Source of the DNA: Maylandia zebra
Taxonomy: Eukaryota > Chordata > Actinopteri > Cichliformes > Cichlidae
NCBI RefSeq assembly: GCF_041146795.1
Contig: NC_135183.1
Coordinates: forward strand, 16,434,840 to 16,498,839
Length of the DNA: 64,000 bases
Direction: 5' to 3'
The notes below the pieces were generated by a model. That model was not told the origin of the DNA and searched no databases. It was given only the letters and a program-made list of their open reading frames with translations. The stretch's first letter is position 1. Each line of letters opens with the position of its first letter. Below are positions 10,001 through 22,150 of the stretch, piece by piece. Both the position numbers and the translations under genes were made by a program.

Positions 10001-13000
10001 ATGGGTCCAGCGTGGGTTTTTTTAACAGGGGGTGTATAGCAGCAGTTTTAAAATAAGCATGGACTTTACCAGACCCCAGTGAGGTGTTAACTATGGTGAG
10101 CACACAGGGACCAATAGAGTGGAAGACATTTTTGAAATACGATGCGGGTAAAATGTCGAGTGAACAGGAGGATGCTTTCATTGCATTAACTATTTTTACC
10201 AGCTCTGATAGTGAGACGGGTAAAAAGCTTTCTAAAATGACAGGCCGAGATGGCGTAGGAACTGACAATGCAGATGCTGGTGGGGACAATTTTTTCCTTA
10301 CATTACTTATTTTTTCTAGAAAGAAAGAAATGTTTCACAGTCTTCATTAGAAGGAATAATGGCAGCAGGTGGAGCAGGAGTAACAATATCAGTAATAGTG
10401 TCAAATAACACCTTGTGTAATGTCACAGCTTCATGTTTGTAATATGTGTGTTTGTATGTTCATATTAACGCATGTTCTCAGGTTTCATGCTCACCTGCTT
10501 GGCCTCTCTGCAGGACTTCGATGTCCACTGAAGCTGACACTTCTTCTCCCGACTCTTCATCTCTGGCGATGACCTGCAGAGCGGACATTAGAGCATTGTT
10601 CACGGGTCAGCCTTACGGTTAAAACCAAAAATCATCCAAAGTAATGATTAAAAACTGTTGTGTTTGTTTGATTTTTCTAGACCAACATTAAAGTGTTCAA
10701 AGAGCTGAAGGGGATTCACACTGTGAAGCTTTTAGTCCTGATCTTCAGTCTCTCCTCCTGCTGATTCTGGTGTTTGGATCACTTCCACCTGAAAGATGTC
10801 TCACTGCAGCCCGAGGCCTTGTTATTTCACAGAGATGTTTTCTTACAAATCCAAACAGATTTATTTTTAGCATTCTTTGACTACAGGGGGACTTTTCTTT
10901 CTTCAGCTTAGTTTGTTTCTGTAGAATCACACTAAAACTGAAAAATTGTACTGCAGTGAAAAAAAACTACTTTGCTGTCTTCCTATTGTCTCCTCATCGG
11001 TTGAGGCTCTGCTTTTTAACCACCTGTCACTGCCATCAGACAGGGGTTTTGCACCCTTTTTTTAAACATCTGCAACTCCCGTAACCCCCAAACCATTTGC
11101 TCAGTTGAAAGAATTCCAATGGTTCCTGAAAGCAGTGAGTCTGTGCTTTTCACTGATATTAGGGTCATTACTGTAATCTGCTAAGCATGGTGTCACAGCA
11201 GCTCCACAGAGACGTTTTTGCTGTTTGCTGTGTTGTTTTCAGTTTTATTTGCCAAGATTTGGATGTGGCGCCCTGCCTGGGGTTCCAATAATGACTCTAA
11301 TATCAGTGAAAAAGCACAGAGTTAATGCTTTTTGGACCTATTGGAATTTTTCGATACCGCCAAATGTTCAAGAGTTATTGTAATATGACCTAAAAGTTCT
11401 AAAACCCAGTTTTAACAAGTTAATGTGCTCCAGGCCTCTGTTTCTAGTTTCATTGGATAAAAGTATTTATTCTCAGCCTCTTCAGCCTTTTATTCTGTGA
11501 AGCATGTCTTTAAGTTTTTAAAAACTTGTGGTGCAACTGCACTCTGTCCGCTCACTGGGTGCTGGACACCAAAAATTGAACGTCCCAGAGAAGAATCAAT
11601 GTGGATCTGAAGCTGAGGTCCAGAACTTTTTCAGAGTAATCTAAACCAGGTAGCAGTAAGAGTTACTGAGGATCACCTCAGACCTCTGGGCTGACCTTGG
11701 TCTATTTTCAGCATCTTCTTCCTGTCATATGGTGCCGTTTGTCTCTCAACATGAACTTTACTGATATCACTTTAGCAGATAGCAGATGTTCCTCCATCTT
11801 TCTGTGCTCATAAGTTTATATTAGCGTAACTACCTCTCTGCAGTTAACTATCAGCTACACTTTCACTGATGTTCCAAACATGGCTGTTAGTTTCTTGCTT
11901 ACTCCATATTTGAGGCACAGCTGTTTTATTTCAATCGGAACATGATGTATCATCGTGAGATATAAACTATCTAATTTCCTGATGTTAAACATTATTCTAC
12001 CAAGCACACTGATCATTTTATTGGAGGTGAAGGAAACTGGACCTGGTAATGGTCACTGACCTCCTGCAGACACTGATACACACAGAGAAACCATCCAGGA
12101 TAGATCCACCCTTTAAAATAATTTCAGGTTCAGCTAATTCAAACCACATCCAACCAACCTGGGATTAAAGTTAACAAACTGAAAATCACCTGATTCCCAT
12201 CTTACAGGTGAAGGTCAGGCCCATCAAGCCTCTACCCCTCATTATTGCTTATTCAGACTTCTGATATTATTTTAAGGTGGAAAAATTCCACCTATAAGAC
12301 CATGGATCCACTCTCTCAATGAGACATTGAGTTGGTGCTAGCAGCGGCAGCTAATCGTGATACTGGTGGTGACAGTATACTGGTGGTGTTTAACAGGTGA
12401 GTTGGTTTGATCTATGTCTAACTCACCTGTAGGATTTGTCTGTCAAAGGCGCGTAGTTGGTTTGTCTTGGCGATCAGAACCCCCTCCTTTGTGACTTGAT
12501 ACAATTCGGATGGAGGATGGAGCAAATAGTGGATATTTGGGTTCCTGCCCTGTGATTTGACAGTAGAGATGACTCACTGATATGATGATGTAAGTAACAC
12601 AGGTAGTGTAGCATGTGTTCTTACATCAGGGAAGTCACGGTCTGACACCTGGACCTGCAACACCTGGTTCCCATAGGTGGAGACGATGGAGGCAGGGCTA
12701 GAGCTCTGGATGATGAAACCTTTGTAAGTAGTTCTGTTGAAGGCCGGAGGAAATGCGTTCTCATAGAGAACTCTGACCAGAACTGACGCCACACTGTACT
12801 TCAACCTGTCATCCACCTGGCATACCTGTACAGGTGAGAGGGAAAGTAGATATCTCACAGTTTTCAATTCAATTCAATTCAATTCAATTTTATTAATACA
12901 GCCCCAAATCACAATATCAGTCACCTCAAGGCACTTTATATTGTAAGGTAGACCCTACACTAATGCATAGAGAGAAAAACCCAACAATCATATGATAAGT

Positions 13001-15545
13001 GCTATGAGTTTGGCAACAGTGGGACGGAAAAACTTCCTTTTAACAGGAAGAAACCTCCGGCAGAACCCGGCTCAGGGAGGGGCAGCCATCAGCAGTGACA
13101 GGTAGGGGTGAGAGAAGGAAGACAGTATAAAAGACATACTGTGGCCAATTGCTGTGAATGAAGCAGAAAACAGGAAGGTATGTCGTTACCATGATTGTGA
13201 GCATGTAGTTTGTTGTCAGTCGTTGATCATCTGCTGCTCTGGTTAACCTGATCTCACCTGTTGTGTTGTTGATCGTGAACCTGCCCTGATCATCACCTGT
13301 GGGTGAAGCAAACACACCTGTACACACATGTTTGTACATGAGTCTAATGGTGAGTGTGAGTGAGTCTGACCTGAGAGGATGGTGTAGGTGAGAGGAGCAT
13401 TGATCCCTTTGTCTCCATCCTCTGCTGTGATTGGGCCAGGAGAAAAGTCCAGACCCACGTCCTGAAACAAAAAATAAATAAATAAATACCTGCAGGTATG
13501 TGGACAGGTATAAAACTTGTTCACTAAATGCTGGGACGCTAAAATCTAAATGACTTGAAAATATTGTGATACTGAAAAACATCTCCAGAAACATTGGGCT
13601 GTTTTTATTGACATTTTATGGTCTGGTAATGTTTTCAGAAGCCAGTTTGTAAATAATTGCATCCACCTGGTTCCTCGGGTATTTACCTGGTGTTTCTGTG
13701 TGATGTTGGTTGTGTAGGTGGGATTCATGCAGACAGGCACACCTGGAGACACAGGTGTGCAGGGCAAGAAGTGAGGATACTGGTCATCACCATCCTCGAT
13801 GTTGATGTTGAGAACAGCAGATGTGTTGAACTTGTCCACAGTGTTTGATTCCTGTCAGGTATGTAGAGGTGTGACATTATTTTCACTTTTCTGTGATAAT
13901 TTGACGATCAGATATCACAGGGTTTGTTTTTTTTGTTGAATAGTCTTGCATTCCTGCTGGTTAGAGTGTAATGTCCTGTGATGACTTCGCAGTAAAATAA
14001 AACCTCTGACCTCACCCTGATTACCTGGATGTATCACCTGTCTAAATGTTACCTGGGCCCACATGATGAGCTGCAGGTGAGTTCTCGTCTCATAGTCCAG
14101 AGGTTTGTTCAGAACTACCTTTCCAGTATTGGGCAGGTCGATCCTGAAGAACTCGGCATCTTGCTGCAGGCAGACAGATGACAGGTGAGATAATAAAGAG
14201 CTGCAGCTCGTGGTCAAGCAGCAATTGGTGGGCGTTATTCTTACTGATGACGGGTCGATGATGTAGCTGATCATGTCCCCATCTGCATCAACAGCCTTCA
14301 CAGTGAAAACCACCAAGTTCACTGCTGTCAGCTACACACAAAACAATGAAAAATCCTGTTTACACAGGTGAGGAAACACCTGAGGCACCTGTTAAAACGA
14401 TGTACATGTGATGGATGCTCATTGGCTGGTTAAGATGAAGGTAATTTTTCTGGTTGTACCTCACTGATGGTGAACGGCTGAATTGTCTCCAACAGGAAGT
14501 TTGGTTTGTTGTCATTTTCATTCAGAATCTCCACCAAAATCCTGTAGTTACCCTGAAACAGGTGCAGACTCACCTGAGCGACTCTGAGTCATCAAATGTA
14601 TTTACCGCTCAGCACAGGACCTCAGATGACTTACCTGTATGATGTCATTTTCATAGCAAATTAGCTCTGCAATGAGCACTGATCCCTCCACCTGTCAGAC
14701 AGAGATCCAGCATGAGGTGAGACATTTTAAGATGTATTTCTGCTGCAGGTGAGAGGTGTTCAGGTGTACCTCTCGGTCGAGGACTCTGAACACTGAGGAG
14801 TTGAGTCTGATGGTCCGGCCCTCTAAGTAGAACCAGTTGGCGTTGCGTCCCGACAGACACAGGCGGATGGTGTTAGCTCGTGGACCTGCAGTGATGTTGA
14901 TGCTGGAGATGAATTCACCTGTTGGACTATTCTCTCTGACTGAGGTGAAGATGTCGGAGCCCTCCCGACATAGGCTCGCTGAGGATGAAGCAGAGGATAT
15001 CTGATGTGTCCGTGGCAGTGAGGACGATCAATAACTGATTATGGTTTCATTGATCCGGTTCTGTTGTTATCTAAAGACATATTTAAAGACAAACTTCTCA
15101 GGAGTGTCTGAAAGTAGAGAGTTACTTTTTTAGTCCTGATTAGGACTTCAGGATCTTTTTATCACATCACCTTAAACCAACCTTAGATTACTAGCCACAT
15201 TTAACCAAATCATGCTGCACCGTATTTACCTCACATTCCCATTATTTTACAGTTGCCAGTTACCCAATCGAGCACGTCTTAGGACTTAGGAAGGAAGCCA
15301 GGATATCCGACAGAGCCCACACAGGCATAGATCATGCTCAAAAAACCCTAATCCAACATTGAGATTCAAACCGGGAACCTTCTTAGTAACCGCTGCACCA
15401 CCGTGGACAAAAAGGCACTGACGACGGCAAAGTGCCTGATATCAGAGAAAAGCCGTTTTTGAATTGTCTTACCTATAACAACATTATAAGAAAGTCTGAG
15501 AGCCACCTGCCACAGCAGCAGCCTGCAGGACCTCAACATCTTCAT
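7038..15545 (-). CDS. cdhr5: Cadherin-related family member 5 (mucin-like protocadherin type)
   Basis: Single-pass adhesion protein; mammalian CDHR5 links the tips of brush-border microvilli by pairing with CDHR2. Fourteen exons join in phase to 646 residues: 15473-15545, 14770-14978, 14635-14691, 14460-14552, 14245-14331, 14053-14163, 13687-13851, 13371-13461, 13190-13296, 12625-12825, 12427-12549, 10495-10573, 8046-8239, 7038-7388. A signal peptide (LRSCRLLLWQVAL) is followed by about four cadherin repeats. Calcium-site motifs seen include LNENDNKPNF, VDADGD, AEDGDKGINAP and VSDRDFPD. A membrane helix (IAVLILIVLLSAILFLLLW) and a cytoplasmic tail with PPPSSS repeats follow. FLPCTP, PGPITAEDGDKGIN and the AFNRTTYKGF linker match CDHR5 in particular. 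The Thr/Pro-rich mucin repeats of human CDHR5 are missing. The neighbour drd4 supports the call, since CDHR5 and DRD4 are close in human 11p15.5. Exon 13 stays open for 23 codons past its donor, so an alternative tail is possible. Confidence 0.8.
8388..10420 (-). mobile_element. L2/CR1-like LINE, 5'-truncated, in cdhr5 intron 12
   Basis: The 3' end is at the left: on minus it reads 'gctatataaataaaat' followed by a short (TTAC)n tail. Going upstream, reverse transcriptase pieces are recognisable: SNYRPISKILLIAQILEKVV, then LDLTSAFDTVDH, GVPQHSVLGPLLFLIYLLPL, YHCYADDIQLY (catalytic YADD), LNEEKTEVLV and LHWLPVEFRVHFKI. This is the order seen in L2/CR1 elements of fish. The frame is broken in several places and by a nested RTE-type insertion at 9709-9889. 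No endonuclease domain is seen before the right end, so the copy is truncated and dead. Confidence 0.85.
9709..9889 (+). mobile_element. RTE/Rex3-type 3'-end fragment nested in the LINE
   Basis: The segment has the common fish RTE 3' sequence ('gcgacagactggtgacctg', 'gctgggataggctccagc') and ends in a (GGAT)n tail. It is flanked by a direct repeat ATATATTATT at 9699-9708 and 9890-9899, which is the target-site duplication. It interrupts the reverse transcriptase of the older minus-strand LINE, so it is the younger of the two. Confidence 0.8.
10574..12426 (-). other. cdhr5 intron 11, no further feature
   Basis: This 1.85-kb intron has a donor next to exon 12427-12549 and an acceptor (CTGCAG) next to exon 10495-10573. 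It is AT-rich and unique-looking, and I see no coding frame, recognisable transposon or RNA gene in it. Confidence 0.6.
12867..13137 (-). mobile_element. 3' fragment of a LINE family shared by five loci here
   Basis: On minus the fragment runs from a 'gggttctgccggaggtttc' block through 'ataaagtgccttgaggtga' to an (AATTG)n tail. The same block occurs at 23833-24120 (minus), 36400-37176 plus 39194-39320 (minus) and 40545-40785 (plus). It lies in the cdhr5 intron between exons 9 and 10. I take it as the 3' UTR of an L2-like LINE. Confidence 0.7.
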
Positions 15546-15790
15546 CTTTGACCTCCTCCACCTGGTAACACAAAGTCAGTGAGCAGTATAGGTAAAGAGC
15601 ATCAACAAAGTCAACCAACCAACAATCAACACAACCAGCCAAGTTTCTCAGGTAGGGAGGGCTAGAGCCTATCCCAGCTGTCTGAGGGTACACCCAGGGG
15701 ACTGTGGGAGGAAGTCAGAGTACATGCAAACTCCACACAGAAAGGCCCCAGTTGGTCAAATTGAACTTAGGAACTTCTTGCTGTCAGGCA
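15290..15790. repeat. Scattered RTE-like remnants upstream of cdhr5
   Basis: Blocks near 15350-15415 ('gattcaaaccgggaacctt', 'aaccgctgcaccaccgtg') and 15660-15780 ('gagcctatcccagctgtctg', 'tgcaaactccacacagaaagg') match the conserved parts of the RTE/Rex3-type 3' sequence at 9709-9889. They flank and partly overlap the first cdhr5 exon and are old and divergent. Confidence 0.5.
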
Positions 15791-17128
15791 ACAAGTGTGG
15801 CTCAGTGGAATATGTAAAAAAAAACCTATATATCTTGAAATATATTTGATATATGAAGTTATGACTGAGATGAAATGACCTTAGTCTCTACACCATCGTC
15901 TAACTGCTGTGGATTTCTCTCTAATATTGTTGTTCATCACCTTATAGTATAAAACATCTGGCTCAGCTCCGTTGAGGTGATTTGTTAGCCTGTTTGTGTG
16001 AGTTCTCAGATTCATTTCACTTGTTTCATAATCACTGTGTGAACGTAACATCTGAGCAGATTTTATCTATGAGCTGGAAATACGAACTCAGAGGTCACAG
16101 TGTAGTCTGCTGTGTTCACATGTGACAAAAAGGTCCTGAGGTGGAACTCTGCAGTGGTCAAACAGAGCTGACCTCAGAGCGGTGAACAAACAAGACGTGA
16201 CCAAACTGAAAATATGAGCCCTGAGCTCTGCCGCGGTCCACTAAAATGTCACATGATCATATTTTTTATGACCTTCAGCTGCAGCTGTGGAGTCAAAACT
16301 GGATGAAACTCAAGCTGTGGTATTTTTTTTAAAATTCGGATCAGCGAGAGGAGGATCAGAGGCTGACACCGCTGCTCATATGTCTTTATCAGGTCATCAC
16401 GACTTTATACGTGTTCAGCTGAAAATCATCACTGCACCTTATCCAGGTTTTATTTTGAAAGGCTCTGCTGTGTTCTCTCCATCTACATCAGGGATGCTCC
16501 TGCAGCCTCGAGGATGTGTAGAGTCTCATAAAAAACAGACTGATGATGAAGGCCTATGATTGAAACGTCCTCCTCGAAGGTTTCCTGCTGGTGAACAGTT
16601 TCCTGCATTGGTCTCCTCAACCACGAGCTCAGCTTCCTTCTCTTCAGTCCCTGTGTGCTCAAACATAAACCTCACACCTCAGTTTGATTCAAGGTCCCAT
16701 CACAGGCTGAAAAAGCTTGATCAAACTTGATGGAACAAAGTGTTTAATGTTCGCCATACATGCACACACTCACGCACACTCACACACGCACAATCATAGT
16801 ACACCACAGTAATTAAGTAACAGATAAAGTGACAGAAAAGTTCCTGTCTTTTTGCAATCTGCTATAGAAATGTCTTTTTTTTTTTTTTTATCATGATGGG
16901 TTCCCAGCTTAAAAGAAAAGAAAGAACAAACATTTTCTGTAAATGAAAAAAAACTTCCTGTTACAGGGCAGTGCTATCGAAACCTGGAGCAACATTTCTT
17001 TGTCATTTAGAGAAACTGAAATGTGCCACCGGAGTTGTACTTCTTTATCTTATATTCAGATGACTCAGGGATTAAATGTGCAGTTAAACATCTTTACGCT
17101 GACAGGAAGGCCAGTTTCACCGGTCTGA

Positions 17129-17153
17129 CCCCCCCCCCCCCCCCCCCCCCCCC
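17129..17153. repeat. Poly-C run (25 C)
   Basis: An uninterrupted run of 25 cytosines lies in otherwise ordinary intergenic sequence. A run of this length can form an i-motif, or a G-quadruplex on the other strand, and is also a common assembly or sequencing error site. Confidence 0.9.
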
Positions 17154-17528
17154 GTACGAGGCCCAGGATGTGAAAGAGTTTAACATCCCTGATCGAAAGT
17201 GTAAGAGAACAGAGGAATAAAATGACACAAATCACAAGGAGTAAAACAACACAGCGACAGACACACACGACCAGAGTTTTTACAGCCGTTGGTTCAGATC
17301 GCTGCGTGTTGGCCTGTGTTAACCCTTCACCTGCCACTTCACTTTTTCCTCTTACCAACTCTTCATCCTCACACAGACTCACCTCGCTCTCTTCTGCTGG
17401 CCTACAGTCGGCCGATGTCTCTTGACCTTGCTGCTGATTTCATCCTCATGTCATCACACATTCATGTTTTTGTGTTTCAGCCTTGATCTGTTGTTCTGCT
17501 TTGTCCCCAGAGAACAGAGCGCCTTGTC

Positions 17529-17530
<2 letters not shown>

Positions 17531-17608
<78 letters not shown>
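17531..17608. repeat. (TG)30 followed by (AG)n microsatellite
   Basis: Sixty bases of perfect TG dinucleotide pass directly into about eighteen bases of AG. The compound structure is typical of hypervariable fish microsatellites. The cysteine/valine-rich frames across it are artefacts. Confidence 0.95.
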
Positions 17609-18086
17609 CATTAGAGGCTTACCCGGCATTAATGAGCAGGATAAGTAGGCCAACATGCTGCAGGACTTTGAAGCAGCAGGATCCTGTTGGTTCCACCTGC
17701 TGCTGCTTTCAGAGCTTATTTCAAACACACAGAAGTAAAACATCCACATCCTTGGAGACGCTGTTTTAGTCAGTATTTCCTGTCAGAGAGCCAATAAGCT
17801 CTCAGCTGACTCCTTTATTGTTAAGTTTTGTTTGTAGAAGAAGAAAATGTTTAATTAATGTGGTGTTACAGGAGGCTCTGAGTGGGGTGGGCACACAGAC
17901 AAACACAGAGCCATAAATGAACACGTCCTGTTTCACAGGTCACAGGACTGAACATGTCACATGACTATGAGTAACTGTCACTGCCATCTGCAAGGATTCT
18001 AATCTTGGGTTGAGTTACCACCTTGTCACATGTCAGAAGTTCTTTTGTCTCATTGGTTGTGGCTGCTGTCACGTGTACAGTTTTCC

Positions 18087-18344
18087 TCACTGACGTTCAT
18101 GAACATTCAGTTTCCTGTTCGTCATATCTGTCCAGGTTCTGGTAGTGTTGAAAGCCTGAAAAGGAGGCAATTTTTCTTCCTTTTCGTCTGGTGCCGTGTT
18201 TGATCCATTCGCTTCCACATCTGGAAAGTCTAAAACAGCTGTGATTCTTGCATTCAAGCCCTTTATTTTGGCAGGAATGAAGTCGGCTAGCTCAGGTGTG
18301 GGGATACTCTTAATGGACTTAATGAAACAGTCGCTACTGAGCAT
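18087..18344 (-). other. Open frame of 85 codons, unassigned
   Basis: A continuous minus-strand frame begins with ATG (MLSSDCFIKSIKSI) and contains PTPELADFIPAKIKGLNARI. The residues look protein-like (a predicted helix, few rare residues) rather than repeat-derived. I do not recognise the family. It could be a decayed transposon protein or an exon; no convincing splice site flanks it. Confidence 0.25.
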
Positions 18345-20097
18345 GCTCTTTGAATGGAGGCGAGCATGCTCTCATTAATCAAATGACAGCAGTTTTATCG
18401 GGGAACCTGGATCAGGACTCTGAGGTCCACCCTCATCCTCACCTCCTCCTTTTTGGGCAGTCAGAGAACAGCTGGAGGAACCAATCAGAGTCAGTGACCT
18501 CTGATCCAAACATAGTTACAAACACATACACATCCATGTGCGTGTCAGATGTTTGATCACTAATCACGCTAAAAGAAAGCTTTAAGGCTGTAACCGTGGG
18601 GATGAGTGTAGTTTCACTGAGTGTATGGATAAACTGATTCCTGACCTGCACCTGCACACAAAAGAAGCCTAATCGGTTCTCTGTGCAAACAGTAATCTGT
18701 TAAAATATGATACTTTAAAAGATAAAGAGAAAAACAATCACCTGTGAAGATTTTTTTTCGAAATTAATGTTTGTTTTGTTAACCTGTCAGTCAAGCACTT
18801 TTGTGGCAGTTTCGGGCATTAACATGCTATTCCACATCCAGACACTAGAGGGCGTTTATCATACAGGTGGTAAGTGTGTGAAGCAGAAAAATAACTCTTT
18901 GTATTGTGAAGCTAACACCGCTCAATGTGTGTGTGCTGTTTCTGTTCTTTACCACGGGTTAGTAAATATGCATTAACATTATTGAAGACTAGAGAGATTA
19001 CTTACTAAGCTTACTAAGTGGAAAACTTAGTAAAAGAAGTGCTTAGTTATGAGAATTGTGTATGAATTGTGATTTTTGGCTGTAGCTTACTTGATGCTAA
19101 TGCTAGCAGGCTTGGCTTAATGTAGAATAGTGTGTGTGTGTGTGTGTGTGTGTAAGTTAACCTAAACCAAACAAGAAACTGCTGAACTACTGCTGAGCTC
19201 AACAGTTTTCATACTATGTGGTATTTTTCTGGCTATGAGAACATTTTTGTACTTTAATGCCGGCTATTAGTTAATGAAGTTACTTTATCATTAATGGTGA
19301 CTGCCTAGGTTCAACTCAGTAAGAGAGCCCCCCATTAAAAGGAGCATTGCACTTTATATAGTTTGTAGATTGCATTAAAACAGTAAGTTTAAATTATTTT
19401 TGTAAAGGAGGTGAAAAAATAATAAAAGAGGTGTCACATTGTCAGTTGATTAAAAAAAAACATATCATGTAAATTGTTTAGTGCCATAACAAGTATTAAA
19501 ACAGTTAAAAACAAACCAATTTATTATGTTTAACAAATACAGTTAAAAAGGCAGATGGGAGGACAAGTGTGTTTATGTTAATTCATTTTTAAAAAGAATG
19601 TGTTTATTGTTGCACTTTGTGGTTGTAATATTATTAATGGACTCAATAAGCCTTTTCATTGTGTTTTGTCAAAGTTGTGGAAATCCTAAGAGATTCATAT
19701 AGTCTCTACCCCAGGAAAACTATGACCATGTCTTACACTATTACCATGTCTTGTAAGTGGGACTGAAGCAGAAGGCCATTGGTTTACATTCAGTGTAGTA
19801 ATACCTGCAGCCTGTTCATAGATACTGTTGATAGAAAACGTGTGTCATTTGGTTCCTCAAACAGGGAGTAATTTCACAGCTTCATCGATGACATCGAGCA
19901 TCATTTTCTGTGCAGAGTAGTGAACAGAGTCGCCGATCAGCCCTGAACCATCACGTTTCATTCTGATAGCAAACGGCAAGCTTCAGATATTTCTGACTGT
20001 TTCAGTCTGCAGATGGGAAACCTGACCGATGAGCTCAGATTACAAACACTCAAAACACCAAACCATGCTGGGAGAGTCAGCGCCACACACGGTGCTC

Positions 20098-20121
20098 CTC
20101 TTCTTCTTCTTCTTCTTCTTC
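20098..20121. repeat. (TTC)n trinucleotide repeat
   Basis: About eight TTC units in the cdhr5-drd4 intergenic region, with no coding context. Confidence 0.85.
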
Positions 20122-21459
20122 TGTGGCCTGACTCATGTCAGTGACTCATTGCTTTCACAGTGGAAAGGACCTGCTGAACACACTCAGGTGTGAATCCTGT
20201 GATCAACACTGTGTGTCCAGCTGTTCTTCTCCACATTTAAATCCTGTTTTAAAACCTGGAGCACCCCTACCCTTCACCATTATCCTGCACCTTCGTCTTT
20301 CTCATCCTCATCTTTCCGCCTTCAGCATTATTTAAAGGTTAATTTGTCCGGCTGAGCTGCTGTGTCTTTGTTCTGCTGCTCTGACCTTTATGTGGATCTC
20401 AGATCTGTTTCTGGTCGTCTGACCAAGGCCAGAGCTTCCTGTTCCTCCTGAATGATCATTTGGATATGAGATAAGTGAGCGGAAGCTGAAACAGCGATCC
20501 TGCTGCAGGGAGGTCACTGTGTACTGATCATGGAGGTGATCCAGCATTGAGGTCATTAGTACAAGTCTGGGAAGATCTGCCAGCTGTGTTCATGTTCCCC
20601 TGAAGGTCCAGTTTTTAAAGCCTAAGTAAAAGCTGATTTTTGATCACAGTGAGTCCCACTTACCCAACATGTTAACAATGTTAACTATGGTAAACATTCA
20701 CGGTTTCAGAAACTAGACTACATTTTAGGTCACCTCCAGAGGCCTCAGGGTTCAGGTGTTATTACATGCATGTCCGCAGTACCTCGGTGGAGGTTCAGTT
20801 GTATATCTGGTAAATCAGTCCTGACAGGACATGTTGATGTGTCTCTCCTCCTTCAGCTGCTGCTCAGCAGCTTCTTCTTCATATACTATCAGGCCTGAAA
20901 GCCTCTGTCAGCACACAGAGAGCTGTTCCTCTAATTTTCAGTCCACTTCTAGTGTCATTTTCATGCCTCAGTCTTTCCTCCCTGTTTCCCTTCATTAAGA
21001 ACAGCCTCTTGACAGCTGAGAACAATTCTGGCGAGACTTGAGTGAACAGTAGATGATCAGCTGAAGGTCCAGATCATCTCTCAGCTCCTCTGTCAGGTCT
21101 TTGCTGGATTTTTTTTAATGACTTTCAGATCCTGTTCATCTGTTGTAGAAAGGTTTAGCCCTCACACTTCTTCTGTACATATTTCTCTCTTATTTTTAGG
21201 GACACACTGCACACCATGCTGAAAACCAATTCCAAGTTGTCAGCTAACAGCTCTTGTGGAATCACCTTGTTGTGTTTGTGTGACATGCTGCTAGTAATAA
21301 AGAGCCTAAAGACACAATTTAAACCTGGTTCTTTCCTCAGGTGTCTATTATATGCAGACATAACACTGGTTCATCCTTGATTTAGGAGCCTTTTCATGCT
21401 TGATTGATTCAGAGGTCAGAGTTCTGTCAGGGTCTGGGTAGTTTTCCACTGCATCGGTT

Positions 21460-22150
21460 CCTCCCCTCTGGGTGGAGTCTTTGTTTTTCCTCACCTGATG
21501 GCAATCACACCGGCAGTATTTATGACCTGCGCACAACTAGTCTTCGCCAGATTATCTGCCAACTTTAGTCAGTTCTCGGCCTCACGTCTGTACCTTGGTG
21601 TATCATCGTGTGTACTTACCTTATTCCTCTGTTTTCTCGTCAGCATCTGGAACCCACCTACCAAGTCTCCTCCGTACAAGCTCTCCTGGATTCTGGTTTG
21701 CAGCTGCTGGTAACGTCTCCCCTTTCAAACTGCCAGTCTCTCTGGCCTGCCTCCCTGCATTTCACGCAGTACTCACCTGAACCTTTGTCTCCTGTCTTCC
21801 CCCTCCAAGCAACCTCCACCTGCAAGCACGTAAGGCAGCCCAGTGTAATTATTCTCGGATTAACAGCTCTCTGTTGGATTCCCGTGACTGCTCTCTCCTC
21901 TGTTTCAGTGCCCTGGCCAGCCAAAGTTTCCCCTGCCCAGTCCCTGCACCCAGTCGTCACTGCTATCTAGTCATAGTTTTGTTATGGTCATAGTTTCTCT
22001 TGCCTCAGACGTCTAGTTTAATTTCCTTAATAATAGTCTAAGTTTTCTGTTAGCTTCCAAGCGTTGTGAATAAAGACTCTTTTGTTACACCGAGTCCATC
22101 CCTTTTCCACGGGCCACTGTGCCGTGGCAAGTTCAGGCACGCAAACTTCT
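21460..22150 (+). mobile_element. Possible solo LTR or LTR-retroelement fragment (fossil)
   Basis: A distinct block of roughly 690 bp with LTR-like order: a pyrimidine-rich body, an AATAAA poly(A) signal near 22068, then a short T-rich stretch and a GC-rich end. The style resembles Ty3/gypsy-type LTRs of fish. No coding region of such an element is next to it, so it would be a solo LTR. The ends and target duplication are not fixed. It looks old and broken. Confidence 0.35.

Larger units (their letters stand above)
15791..21450. other. Intergenic cdhr5-drd4 region, no recognised gene
   Basis: About 5.7 kb without a gene I can name. It contains a C homopolymer, long GT/GA and TTC microsatellites and several short AT-rich tracts. 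In human, SCT (secretin) lies between CDHR5 and DRD4; I saw no secretin-like 'HSDGT' peptide here, but a short peptide exon could easily be missed by eye. Confidence 0.5.
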
